A stretch of 64,000 nt of DNA from Mixophyes australis. Taxonomy: Eukaryota > Chordata > Amphibia > Anura > Limnodynastidae. Each line of letters starts with the position of its first letter. Within the stretch, counting starts at the first letter, position 1. Of this stretch, positions 1-10,137 are shown one piece after another. A program made the translations under genes and the position numbers. The notes under the pieces are model-generated. The model had not been told where the DNA came from, searched no databases, and saw only the letters and a list, made by a program, of their open reading frames with translations. Location: positions 256,910,228 to 256,974,227 of the forward strand of contig JAVHZZ010000004.1 in assembly GCA_036250195.1 (NCBI GenBank). The letters are read 5' to 3'.

Positions 1-235
1 ATTTCAACAACATATGGGTGGGTGGGAGGGCCCAAGGACAATTCCATCTTGCACCTTTTTTTTTTCTTTGCCAGCTCGTTTTGTGGGGGTCCAAACAAAC
101 CAATCATTTCAGCCACAGTTTGGTAGGCCCTTTCGCTGAAATGATTGGTTTGTTAAAGTGCGCATGTCCTATTTCAACAACATAAGGGTGGGTGGGAGGG
201 CCCAAGGACAATTCCATCTTGCAAATCTTTTTTTG
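1..235 (+). repeat. Tandem duplication of about 170 bp in the hAT remnant
   Basis: A block starting ATTTCAACAACATA and ending in the CCAAGGACAATTCCATCTTG text occurs at 1 and again at 171. The full-length element has only one such block (about 45190), so the duplication belongs to this copy or subfamily. Confidence 0.7.
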
Positions 236-714
236 CCATTATGTGACCGTCCAACAGTTGTTTGCCATGAGCACAAAGTACGACAGTAGTCATCCTATGG
301 CAAAGCGGATAACTGCAGCCTTAACAGCTATGTTGGTGTTAGACGTGCGTCCAGTGTCCGCCATCAGTGGAGTGGGATTTAGACGGTTGATGGCTTACCC
401 CACTTAGACTCTTCTGGGGATTTGTGGTGTCAGACAACGCCAGTAACATTGTGCGGGCATTACATATGGGCAATTTCCTTTGTGACTCCATTATCCCAAT
501 TAAAAGGATTTTTACCTGTTGGTGTAATGATGTTATAAACACTACACTTGAAAGCTTGAGCCTTTAAATCAAAAAGTCACTCTTCATTGCACGAATATTT
601 GCAACAGGGACAGTTTTTTGGTTCCCAAAGTCAACAAATAACACTTCGACGCTGTCTGTCTTTGACATACTTGATGGGATCTCAATGATGAATGCTCTGT
701 ACCATGGTCGTCGA

Positions 715-1110
715 AAACAAGAGGTAGTAACGCGCTCGAACTACACCCTCAGTCTATATGCTGCAGAGGATGTAGGAGCAGCCATATGTGCAGTGGAATT
801 TAGATCAGTTGGAGGAGGTATTGTGGCCCCGGTACCAAATTGGGTACCGGGGCCACTCCACTACGCAGTCCAGATAGATGCGTATCAACTACATTCAGTG
901 TTGGGGGCAAATCCAAAGGTAATGAAAATGACCTGTCATCGTCAAAAACAAGAGGTATTGATGCTTGAACTACACCCTGTATATGCTGCAGAGGATGTAG
1001 GAGCAGGCAGCTGTGCAGTGGAATTGAGACCATTTGAAGGCGGAGGTATTGTGGCCCCGGTACCAAATTGGGTACCGGGCCCACTCCACTACGCAGTCCA
1101 GAAAGCTACC
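715..1110 (+). repeat. Two tandem units of about 230 bp built from transposase-derived sequence
   Basis: Two units (about 715-875 and 945-1105) each start with AAACAAGAGGTA, continue with TATGCTGCAGAGGATG, and end with GGTACCAAATTGGGTACC and CGCAGTCCAG. The first part resembles transposase coding sequence near 43957-44030 of the full-length element, the second part resembles its 3' array. The open reading frame that spans them is a by-product of the repeat, not a gene. Confidence 0.65.
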
Positions 1111-1416
1111 TCGGTGCAAGTTTTGGACTAAAAACAATATTGTGAGGTGTGAGGTGTTCAGAATAGACTGGAAATTAGTGGAAATGATTGTTATTGAATG
1201 TTATTGAGGTTAATAATAGCGTAGGAGTGGAAAAAAACCAAAAAACTGGATTTTAGTGCTTTTTATGCTTTTTTAAATATAAATCAGAACCCAAAACCCG
1301 AAATCAGAACCAAAACCTTTTGTCAGGTGTTTTGGCAAAAAAAATCCGAACCCAAAACCTCAAGCTAATCAGAACCCAAAACCCAAAACACTAAAAGTGC
1401 CCGGTGCACACCCTTA

Positions 1417-1892
1417 CTCTAAATTGACCTTTTCTACAGTGAACTATATTTTTGATAACAAAATGAAACTAAAGACTTTCATAGCCCATGTCTCCGTAAA
1501 TAAACGTACCCATGTGACTTCCAAAGACTAGTTTTGAGTATTGGGATTTCATTTGTGTGCCTGAGGTTATAAGTAGGGGGACAGAGGGTTCCTTAGTCTC
1601 TCTCTGGTGTTGCAGATTCATTCAAAATTACCCAACGAAGATACTACTGAATCCTGACTATGGTGCAGGCACTGCACAGAAGATATTAAGGTGAAGCTAT
1701 TCGGTAAAAGTAAAGTACACACCCTGCTTCCCAAAAACATTCTAGGGAAAAAGTTGTTACATTCAATACTGCTTAGAACAAGTGTTCACATTGCTTAATG
1801 CTCCATTTACGGGTCATTATATAGAGGGACCGGAAGAGACATCTGGTGCTGAGGTATAGCTCTGAGTGTGAAATTGTACACCATATGACATG
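1417..1892. other. Undefined sequence between hAT remnant and Ngaro element
   Basis: About 475 bp without convincing coding potential or repeat structure that I recognise. Confidence 0.4.
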
Positions 1893-1976
1893 ATGACAAG
1901 TGAGGTTTTTAGGATGAATGCACTTAAAGGGCGACTGTGTTTGAAGCAGGCTGAACACTTACCTAAAGGGGTTAAC
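1893..1976 (+). repeat. Left 84-bp terminal direct repeat of the Ngaro element
   Basis: Begins ATGACAAGTGAGG and ends AAGGGGTTAAC. It differs from the right copy at 8467-8550 at two positions that I can see, both T versus C. Sequences outside the two copies are unrelated. Confidence 0.85.
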
Positions 1977-3497
1977 ATGGGGTTGGGCCCGACCAATCCT
2001 AGCTCCTGTGGGAGGGACCTTGATTGAATATAGCAGGATGTACTTCCTGGTCTGCCTCACTTTGCAACACGAGATCCAGGGATCCAGTGGGTAGAGTCTG
2101 CAGCTGCGAAGCAAACAGATAAGTATCCGTTCTATCTGTTAGCTGTTATTTGGTCATTTTAGTGTTTTATTTGTACTTCCATTGCTTCTTGTCCAGTTTT
2201 CTTTTGTTTTCTGCCTGTTCGTTTTCTGTTCCCCCCCCCTCATTCCTCCCATCTCCCCTTTCTCCTCCCCCCCTTCCTTCCCTGCCTGCTTCTCTCCCCT
2301 CTTTCTCCTTTCCTCCCCTGTTCCTCATATCCTTTCCCCCAGCTTTTCCATTCCCCGCTCCAGCTATGCCCCATCCAAAAAGGTCCCACGTTCCCCCGGC
2401 GTGCCTGCGGGCCCCCTCCCCCTCTAGTACTCGGCGCCATCTTGCGCAGCCCTCCAGCCTGGTCCCAACAGCCAGGACGGGTGTGCGGCGGCAAAGGGGG
2501 GGCATCTCAGGACCGGATGGTCCTATTCTGTCAGCGGGGCAGTCGGTCCCCGAGCCTAGGGGAAGGGGTGGTGTGTCATCGCTTGGTCGGGCGGCTCTGT
2601 CGAAGTCGGCACCGGGTCCGCGCATCCGCAGATCGTGACCCCCGTCACGGGGAGCAGCGCTTCCTCGCGGGGGGGGGGGGGACAGGGGCCATGCAGTGGG
2701 CTCTGGACATGCATCCCCAGCCCCACAACAAGAGGGGTCAGATGGGACCCCCCGGCAGCCAGCTCTGAGGTCACGCACGCCATTATTAACCCCTATCCAG
2801 CAGGGGGTGCAGGTCCATCTTCCATGGGGTCATTCCTGCAGTGCCCATTAACCCCCCCTACAGTGTCCACATCAGTGGAGGCATTGCATAACAACCCCTC
2901 AGCTCTGCACCAACTGCACTTCCTGCCAAGTCCTTTTTTGCCCCATAGCGGCAGGGAATCCGCCTGGGGGGCAGGTTTATTGGGGTCCCAGTATCACCCC
3001 GGGGGGTACCATCCCGGCACATACCACAACAAGTTTATTATCCGGTTCACGCTAGGGAGATGTACCGTAGGGACGCGGGCGCTTGGGAGGGTGCAGGAAA
3101 TTTTGAGGAACGGGACGGAGCGCCTGTGAGGCACCCCCTGCCTCATTTTCAATCTTGGTCGCCGTCAGATGACAGGCGATACCAGGCACGACAGGGTTAC
3201 TCTCCAGGGGTCGCAACTAGGGGTGACACGTATAGGTCAGAGGCGCAAGATAGTGTTGTGATTGACTACAATCATGATAGCGGGTATCGGGGGTCCGGTT
3301 CTTTGGGGGAGCGGTCCTCAGTGAGGTACATTAGCTCCACCACACAGCGGCGCAAGGTGGCGGAGGGGTATTGTGGTTTTGGCCAGCAGGCGGATAGGGG
3401 TCAGGACGTCGGCGAGCTATTTCTAGGTTCGAGGCGGTGACGCTTAGACTATTCCCCAAGAACTCAGCTCACTCTCCCTTATTCCATTTCAGAGCCA
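1977..3497 (+). other. Ngaro leader, GC-rich and proline-rich, possibly coding
   Basis: The stretch is rich in C runs (2230-2400) and CpG. Reading frames of 120-165 codons overlap here but switch frame at about 2635 and 3060. The last one (3060-3440) is in the same frame as gag and is separated from it by one TGA at 3438-3440. A pyrimidine-rich tract ending in CAG at 3490-3492 looks like a splice acceptor just before gag. I infer an untranslated leader or a decayed gag N-terminus; no domain is recognisable. Confidence 0.4.
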
Positions 3498-3518
3498 GTG
3501 GTCGTGGGGCCGGAGGCA

Positions 3519-4556
3519 ATGTCGAGCAGTCGTGACAGGTCCAGGTCACAGTCACGGGGACAGAGGTCCGCAGGGGTCATCGAGGAGTCGCATCCGGTTC
3601 GCTCAGGAGGAGAGGACGCTGCAGCGTGCACTGGGGCATCATCCGAGACGAGGGTGAGCAAGGACACGGCTTCCGGTGCCGGGATCACGGTCCCCGGGGG
3701 TGAGTCTTCTGTTTTAATTACACACCAATCACAGCAGCTCGGATCTCCGGTTTACACAACTAGTGCTGATTCATCTGATTCAGAGAGTAGACTCAGGAAA
3801 CTGATTAGAATATTAGAGAGCGAATTGTTGGGGAAGCGCAGCAAACAAACAACGAGGTCAGGGAGCCCCGAGCAGCCTCTGGCAAAAAGCGACTTAGGGC
3901 AGGTCGAAAGCAGGAAGGTTACTCATGGCGTTAGACCAAGAGTGTGCGACAAAATTAGACGGGGAAAGTACGTAGATATGTTCGCTTTGACAGGCGAGGA
4001 TAAGAAAGCCTTAGCAGCGGCTTGCGCTAAATCAGGTATGGGGGAAGAGAGGTATCGGTCGTTCCCTAGGTGGGTGAATGCGTTCTCCATTTTTGCTACG
4101 ATCTACACCGAATCGAGGCCCAATGAACAGGCAGAGGTATGGAGGTATATGCACCTCATTAGCGGAATGTATGTAAAGGACGGCCCAGTCATATGGAAAG
4201 CATATGACAAGCTTTTTCGGAAATGGATGAGCGGCCGGGAGAAACTGCCCTTGGGGTCAAAAGATATTGACACCTGGCTTGAATTGATGAGACCTAGCAG
4301 TCAGGCAGCGGAAGGGGGCGCAGGTCGGAGGTTTCAAGGGACGGGGAGGGCTCAGACCGCCCTCCCCCCAAAAGGTAGATGTTATGACTTCAACGCAGGT
4401 TCTTGTCAGAGAGGCACGGCCTGCAGATTTAGACACGCCTGCGTGTTGTGTGGCGGGCATCACCCAGCCACCGAGTGCGTTCGGGCCCGTAGTAGTGGGG
4501 GTAGAGGAAGAGGCGCTCAAACAACAGTGCCTGGTCAAGAGTCCATTGCCAATTAA
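3519..4556 (+). CDS. gag: Ngaro gag-like protein with CCCH and CCHC-like fingers
   Basis: About 345 residues from the first ATG at 3519; the frame is open upstream to a GTG at 3498. The N-terminal third is Ser/Arg-rich and low in complexity. The middle (about 3950-4270) is an alpha-helical type region with conserved Trp and Tyr residues that suggests a capsid-like domain. The C-terminus (about 4378-4490) has a cysteine cluster C-x8-C-x5-C-x3-H followed by C-x2-C-x4-H-x4-C, then a Gly/Arg-rich tail. Zinc fingers of this kind are known at the end of DIRS/Ngaro gag proteins and bind element RNA. The next frame (RT) overlaps the end of gag in another phase. This is the best preserved frame of the element. 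Confidence 0.7.
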   Translation: MSSSRDRSRSQSRGQRSAGVIEESHPVRSGGEDAAACTGASSETRVSKDTASGAGITVPGGESSVLITHQSQQLGSPVYTTSADSSDSESRLRKLIRILESELLGKRSKQTTRSGSPEQPLAKSDLGQVESRKVTHGVRPRVCDKIRRGKYVDMFALTGEDKKALAAACAKSGMGEERYRSFPRWVNAFSIFATIYTESRPNEQAEVWRYMHLISGMYVKDGPVIWKAYDKLFRKWMSGREKLPLGSKDIDTWLELMRPSSQAAEGGAGRRFQGTGRAQTALPPKGRCYDFNAGSCQRGTACRFRHACVLCGGHHPATECVRARSSGGRGRGAQTTVPGQESIAN

Positions 4557-6132
4557 TGTGGCGGAATTGGGCAAGTGGCTCTCGATGTTTAACCATAGGG
4601 ACACCGCTGCTCTCCTGCATGATGGTTTCCGTTTAGGTTTTAGGCTTCCAATTCAGGGTCATATATCCACAGCAATGTCGGTTAATTTAAAATCAGCTCT
4701 TACCCTCCCCGAAGTTCTTGATGAGAAAATTGGTAAGGAGGTTAGTCTGGGCCGCATGATTGACCCATTTCAGCATCCGCCCATTCCCAATCTGGTCTTG
4801 TCACCGGTAGGGGTAGTCCACAAAAAGGCTGAGGGTAAATTCAGGCTGATCCAGCATTTGTCCTATCCTGCTGGACAGTCTGTGAACGACGCAATCAACG
4901 CCAGCCTCAGTTCAGTCAGTTACCAATCATTTGAGTCTGCACTGGCATTAGTCCAAGAATGCGGTAGGGGGTCCCTGCTAGCCAAAATTGATATCGAATC
5001 AGCCTTCAGGCTGTTGCCCCTTCACCCGGAGTCGTTTCAATACATGGGTTTTCGGCATTGTGGTGGTTACTATATTGATCGCTGTCTACCCATGGGTTGC
5101 TCGATTTCCTGTGCACTGTTCGAGAAATTCAGTAGTTTCTTGCATTGGTGCATCCAGGCAGGGACAGGGTGCCGGTGGATCGCACACTATCTTGATGACT
5201 TCTTGGTTATCGGGCCTCCTGATTCCTCGAGTTGTCGAGATACGTTGTTTTCCATTCAGGCCTTATTTAGGGTGCTAGGTGTTCCCATCGCAGCAGACAA
5301 GACAGAGGGCCCCACCGAGTGCCTGTCATTCCTTGGTATCCAGATTGATACATCAGCTGAGGTCTGCCGACTCCCGGCTGATAAAGTTAGTAAGATGTAC
5401 GATGCCATTGTGGCAGTGTCAGAAGCCAGTGCTACTCCATAAAGGGAGGTTCAGTCATTACTGGGGCGGTTTAATTTTGCCTGCAGGGTGATCCCCATGG
5501 GGAGAGTCTTCTGTAGGAAATTACAGAGAGCCACCGCAGGGAGGGCTAGGCCGCATGCGCCTATTAGGTTATCCAGGGAGATAAGGGAGGATTTGCAAAT
5601 CTGGAAAATTTTTCTTAGTGAGTTTAACGGCAGGCGTATATGGCCATCACCACCTGTGGAGAATTTTAAAATTAACCTATTTACGGATGCATCAGGGGCA
5701 TGTGGTTTCGGGGCTTACTTGGACGGCCATTGGTGCGCGGAAGGGTGGCCTGATAGTTGGCATAGTGCAGGCATTACCAAGAACTTGTTGGTGCTTGAGC
5801 TATTCCCGATTGTGGTAGCACTGGAGCTGTGGGCGCCCGCATTGCGGGGGAAGCACATAGTTTTTTGGTGCGACAATCTAGGAGTGGTTCAATCAATTAA
5901 CAAACAGAGTGCCTCGGCTCAGCATGCAATATCCTTGCTGCGTCATCTGATCCTGCGCTGTCTGCAGCACGACATTTCATTTAGGGCGAAACATGTTCCA
6001 GGGGTTCAGAATACCTTGGCCGACACGTTATCCCGCTTCCAATGGAGTAGGTTTCGTAGTTTGGCTCCCCAGGCAGACAGTGTTGGCATGCCGTGTCCCT
6101 CTTGTGTTTGGCAGATCATCAAGCCGGCATAA
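4384..6132 (+). pseudogene. Ngaro reverse transcriptase - RNase H with one in-frame stop
   Basis: One reading frame runs through RT and RNase H, broken only by TAA at 5440-5442. The frame opens at an ATG inside the gag zinc finger, overlapping gag by 173 bp in a different phase, so frameshifting or re-initiation may be used. RT motifs: VHKKAEGKFRLIQHLSYP region at about 4815, AKIDIESAFRLLPLHP at about 4980, MGCSISCALFE at about 5090, and the YLDD catalytic box at about 5187-5198. RNase H follows with FTDASG near 5680, an E in LLVLELFP, D in WCDN, and the C-terminal LADTLSR. The arrangement is typical of Ngaro and DIRS polymerases, which copy the element RNA. The stop makes this copy non-functional without readthrough. 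Confidence 0.8.
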
Positions 6133-7007
6133 GAGGGCTCGTGGAACAGGCCGTAGATCCGGCCACCTTGAAAACATATCAGACGGCATGGAGACGGTGG
6201 TCAATATTCAGCAATCAGAGGGATCAATCGGAGGCAGGTCAGCGTGATTCTATGTTAGCTTTCATGTGGGAGAGATACTCCAATGGGGAATCTAGAACCA
6301 GTATGGCCTCTACCCTGGCGGGTATCTCGTTCATGGCTAGGCTCCATGGATGTCACGAAAGGGTTTATGGTCAGCAAGGCCCTTAAGGGGTGGGCGAGGG
6401 TGCGTCCCTCGCACACGGATGCTAGGCTGCCAATCACCACCAATATCTTAGCCGGCCTGATAAGGAATTTGGGTTTGGTCACTGCGGATGGGTACAAAAG
6501 GCTCTTATTTAGTTCTGCTTTCTCAATGGCGTTCTTTGGAGCTTTTCGAGTCTCAGAGATCGTGGCTAGATCAAGGGGGCATCAGGAGTCGGGTTTGCGG
6601 GTGGAGCATGTCAGCGTGAGTGAAGGTATCGTAGCCTGTAAAATCATTAGATCAAAGACCAATCAGAGTGGCAGAGGCTCTTGGGTTCAGTTACTATGCA
6701 GCTGGATAGTCAGATTTGCCCAGTGAGTTTAACATCTCAGTTTGTTAATGTCAGACCCCAGGCCTGTTTGTTTCTCTGTCTTGGTGACGGTATGCCACTG
6801 ACAAGGTATCAGTTTGCGGCCATTTTGAAGCGGTCCTTACAGTCCCTGGGATTAGACAGCTCAATGTACGGAACCCATTCCTTTAGAATTGGGGCGGCCA
6901 CATCTGCCGCCATAGCCGGGTCCTCTACTGAGACCATTAAAGCCCTGGGCCGATGGAAGTCCACGGCATATAAATCTTATGTTAGGATTGACGAGATCGA
7001 TGGTTGA
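6093..7007 (+). pseudogene. Ngaro tyrosine recombinase, frame broken twice
   Basis: Overlaps the end of RNase H by about 40 bp. Three pieces in alternating phase: 6093 to about 6350 (N-terminal helical domain, starting near LVEQAVDPATLKTYQTAW), about 6350-6700, and about 6690-7007. The catalytic set of the family is visible: Arg in FGAFRVSEI (about 6541-6560), the H-x-x-R box THSFRIGAAT (about 6873-6900), a GRWKS motif, and the Tyr in SYVRI (about 6975-6985). Known function: joins the circular DNA intermediate into the genome without a target duplication, in place of a DDE integrase. Two small indels at about 6350 and 6700 disrupt it. Confidence 0.8.
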
Positions 7008-7378
7008 TGGTTGCTATGCCTTATCATATTTTTGCCTTCACAGTTTTTCTTTTTCTAATTTCATTCTTTCCTGGTTCCCCAACCGACCCCTCTTCCCTTC
7101 CCACCCCATCTTCTACCTCCATTTAGTGGGCTACCCTGGGCTTTTCCACTCGTCGCTTTAACGCGGGGGCGCAAAGGGATTTTCACCCGGGTTTCCCTGG
7201 GCGTAAGTCCTGATTAGTAGTGTGCAGCCGGGGTTTTTCCGGGTGTTTTTTTACCTTTGCCTGGGTGGCCTGCTCCGCATATGTGTCTCCTTTCCGTATC
7301 CCTCCCTGTTGACCGGTTTTCCAACACGCTTTCCTTCTCGGTGCTTTATTCTAATCCTGACCTGTTGTCAAATTTAAG
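7008..7378 (+). other. Ngaro spacer between recombinase and hydrolase
   Basis: About 370 bp rich in pyrimidines with no domain. It could be the intron end that precedes the hydrolase frame. Confidence 0.35.
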
Positions 7379-7390
7379 GTGGTATGGTTT

Positions 7391-7415
7391 GCTAACACTG
7401 GTTTTCTGCTTTCAG
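7391..7415 (+). promoter_or_regulatory. Putative 3' splice site before the hydrolase frame
   Basis: A branch-point-like CTAAC (7392-7396) is followed by a T-rich tract and TTTCAG ending at 7415. The first in-phase ATG downstream of it (7436) starts the hydrolase. A similar acceptor-like site ends at 3492 before gag. I found no clear matching donor. Introns are known in some DIRS/Ngaro elements. Confidence 0.4.
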
Positions 7416-7435
7416 GTGATGGTGTGTCAACCAAG

Positions 7436-7976
7436 ATGGTGTGGGTCATCGGTCACTCATTTGTTTTTTGGGCCGCTGGCCACCCCAGGTCTAACGTTAT
7501 CCCGAAACACAGCGGCACTGTAGTAAGATGGTTGGGCAGACGGGGTTTAGGCTGGTCTGAGCTTTTCCCATGGTTGGTGAGGCTTATTAAACAACAAGGC
7601 CCACCTAATGTCCTGGTAGTGCACGCGGGAGGCAACGATCTGGGGAAAGGGAAATCGCTAGAGCTCATTATTGAGAATCGGGAAGACCTGCGTCGAATCC
7701 ATGAGGCCTGGCCCGGCATCATCATAGGTTGGTCGGCACTTATCCCCCGGCTGGCATGGAGAACAGCTATCCCCATAAAAAAGATGACGGTGATGGTTAG
7801 AAAGTTAAATAGCGCCATTCGGAAGGTGGTTCGGTCCTTGGGGGGTATAGTCATTAATCACCCAGGTATAGGGGTCACCGCAGTTATTTAGACGGGACGG
7901 CGTGCATTTAACGGAGGAAGGGATGGGTTTATTCATAGATAGGATTTGCAGGGGAGTGTTGGCGTGTTTCGGTTAG
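7436..7976 (+). pseudogene. SGNH-hydrolase domain protein of the Ngaro element, one frameshift
   Basis: About 180 residues. Block I with the GHS nucleophile region is at about 7444-7458 (VIGHSFVFW), block III GGND at about 7627-7640 (HAGGNDLG), and the C-terminal D-x-x-H block at about 7890-7910, where a frame change separates the Asp from the GVHLT motif. The last phase ends at TAG 7974-7976. These are the hallmarks of the GDSL/SGNH esterase superfamily, which removes acyl groups. As I recall, some vertebrate Ngaro elements carry such a frame; its role in transposition is unknown. It lies downstream of the recombinase in the same orientation. Confidence 0.7.
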
Positions 7977-8466
7977 TTGGTGGCGGGCTGCGGCGTCTGT
8001 GGGGCGCAGCGTGGTAGGAAGGCACTGCGTTCAGCGGCTGATTAGTGGGCGCACAGGTAGTTGGCCGCAGGTCACTGTCCCCTAAGTGGCACCAGTAACT
8101 CCTTTTTGGTCCTTAGGTGCGGAGGGTCCCTGTCCGGCTCGGTGAGGGAGGGCAGTGTGAGTTTGTAAGGGGCAGTCACTCTGACGCCAATTCAGCGCAA
8201 GTTATGATGGGATTTGTTCCCCCCCTTGGTTTGTGGACTTACGGCGGTTTGCGCCAGTCCCCATGTGATATTGTGTTATCAGCTTGAGAGCTGTTTTGCA
8301 GTGCCCTTTCTCCGCCACCATAGGTTTAGCTTAATATATAAAATCATAATAAAAGTTCTGCCATTCTTTAATAACTTATTCATGTCTCTGTGTGTTTATT
8401 TGCATGCACTGTTTAGAGTTTTTAAGTTGATGTGAAGTTTATGGGAACATACACGGTCAGCCCTTT
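7977..8466 (+). other. Ngaro 3' untranslated region
   Basis: GC-rich until about 8300, then AT-rich with an AATAAA-like signal (ATAATAAAAG) at about 8347. No coding signal. Confidence 0.45.
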
Positions 8467-8550
8467 ATGACAAGTGAGGCTTTTAGGATGAACGCACTTA
8501 AAGGGCGACTGTGTTTGAAGCAGGCTGAACACTTACCTAAAGGGGTTAAC
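8467..8550 (+). repeat. Right 84-bp terminal direct repeat of the Ngaro element
   Basis: Second copy of the repeat at 1893-1976. Neither flank repeats the other, so if a Ngaro B repeat exists it is very short or deleted. Confidence 0.85.
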
Positions 8551-9933
8551 TAAAATAAAATAATATGTATATTTTGCAGGACTTCATTGCTGAATAAAAT
8601 AAACTTACTATGATAGATGCTTTATTAGAGTTATTGTTTGCATTCACTTATTTCACATGATAACATGTTTCCTTGGAGTATATGCATAATATTTTCCTAT
8701 TGCTAAACAAAAAATACATACTATTTTAAAAAAAATAATGAACCAATGTAGCAGATTGTATTAGTAGCAGTCTGAGAGGAATGTTCCCAGGCCCAGCTGT
8801 CAATGTACAAGTAATATCAGGCTTATAAGTACAGCAAGCTCCAGCTATTGGAGAGGAAAGAAGGATCCGGTCATTAAAATATAAGTAATATACAATTCAT
8901 AGTCAACCCAGGAGAAAATTTGGTATGAAGGGTAACTGAACAAGCAGCAGCTGTATTTGCAGTATCTAATCTAGCTGCTAATTTGAGTAATGGTTTCCCA
9001 CTCTGGTAAACTGTACCGATAGTTCATGTTTCCCTCCAATCTGATAGTTCACTGAATGGGAAGAGTAATTTTGCAACCTTAAGCAGGATACTATGGTAGT
9101 TCTTCTTGAAAAAATGGAATCTCTGCCCAGACGCTGAATGCCAGATGCTGTTGGGCACACCTAGTGATGACCAGACACACAGATAGCGGTCATCATCCAC
9201 CAGATTGCTCTCCTGCTTTCCTGTGCCAGATTATTATTCAAGCAGAACTCTATTCAAACCTTATTATATTTAAACAGCTATCCATGTGCCGGATATCTTG
9301 CTTAACATTTGACTTTACCTGAACTCTGTATGCCCTGAAAAGCTACTTAAATCTTCTACTTGTATCCTACTCAGGCCTACCAATCTGTTGCCATTGAACT
9401 CCTATCTTGATCTTGCTTCCTAGTGCTTACGAGCAAGCCCGACATTGGAGGAAATAAAGAAACATTTCCAAGAAGCTGGGAGGTTATAAGGAGTGCAGAC
9501 ATTTTAGTATCAGATATGTATTTATGTGGTATCACATCAGGTATTTACCAATTTGCTAATTGCAGTGATATTACAGATAAGGTCATTAAATATATAAATG
9601 TATTATTTTCTATACAATAATATGCTAAGAGGTGAAAAAACAAGGTTATTAATAAAGAACCACAATAGACATCTGCAAATACAAGATCATAGCTGGTTAA
9701 TCAATCAGGAATGGAAGGATGTTGTGTTGAGGCACAGCAATACATATAATTACAATTACACTAGCGAGGATTGCATATTCAAATAGAATAGGCAATAACA
9801 GCGCACCCACAAAGAAATATGCAAAGTAGATTTGTATATGCGGAGTACAAAAATTATATACATATTTAGTGATACTGTCACAATGTGCATTCAATATTAA
9901 ACATGCAAGTACATACATATAAATACAAATAGT
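8551..9933. other. Undefined AT-rich sequence
   Basis: No recognisable domain, terminal repeat or tandem array. Short frames of 60-80 codons only. Confidence 0.4.
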
Positions 9934-10137
9934 GGGCAGCACGTGGCTAAGTGGTTAGCACTTCTGCCTTACAGCACTGGGGTCATGAGTTCAATTCCCT
10001 TATCTGTGAGGAGTTTGTATGTTCTCCCCGTCTTTGTGTGGGTTTCCTCCGGTACTCCGGTTTCCTCTCACACTCCAAAAAACATGCTAGTAGGTTAATT
10101 GGATGCTAACAAATTGACCCTAGTCTCTGTGTTAGGT
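9934..10137 (+). mobile_element. tRNA-derived SINE, 3' truncated
   Basis: Starts GGGCAGCACGTGGCTAAG with A-box-like GTGGCTAAGTGG and B-box-like GAGTTCAATTCC, i.e. a polymerase III promoter of tRNA type. The body (GTTCTCCCCG, GGGTTTCCTCCGG, ACACTCCAAA) matches the conserved centre of V-SINE/DANA-like families. A complete minus-strand copy is at 51724-52061. Here the element ends soon after GACCCTAGT and is fused to a hAT remnant. Confidence 0.75.

Larger units (their letters stand above)
1..1416 (+). mobile_element. 3' portion of a ZBED-type hAT transposon
   Basis: The segment matches the 3' part of the full-length hAT element at 41494-46563. Shared blocks include the text around 60-290 (seen again at 45120-45290), the run of GAACCCAAAACC-like motifs near 1285-1390, and the terminus GTGCACACCCTTA, whose reverse complement resembles the TAGGGATGTGCA end of the other copy. 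Short pieces of transposase coding sequence occur at 240-410 and 415-475 but no open transposase remains. The left end lies outside the window, so the target duplication cannot be tested. It is a defective copy. Confidence 0.75.
1893..8550 (+). mobile_element. Ngaro-type tyrosine-recombinase retrotransposon, near complete
   Basis: Order of domains on the plus strand: GC-rich leader, gag-like protein with CCCH and CCHC-like fingers, reverse transcriptase, RNase H, tyrosine recombinase, SGNH hydrolase. No methyltransferase domain lies between RNase H and the recombinase; in known families that absence separates Ngaro from DIRS1. An 84-bp direct repeat (1893-1976 and 8467-8550) flanks the element. 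The typical Ngaro right end has the order B1-A2-B2; I do not find a matching B pair, so the exact right boundary is uncertain. The element is inactive as it stands: one stop in RT-RNase H, two frame breaks in the recombinase, one in the hydrolase. A second, older copy lies at 32150-33061. Confidence 0.8.

Noticed and set aside
685..1131. Frame of 148 codons near the window start
   Set aside because: It spans a tandem duplication of hAT 3' sequence; the two halves repeat each other.
2167..2778. Minus-strand frame of 203 codons in the Ngaro leader
   Set aside because: GC-rich composition opens several frames on both strands; no motif and opposite to the element's coding strand.
9934..10000. 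tRNA gene
   Set aside because: The A and B boxes belong to a SINE head; no cloverleaf with intact acceptor stem.
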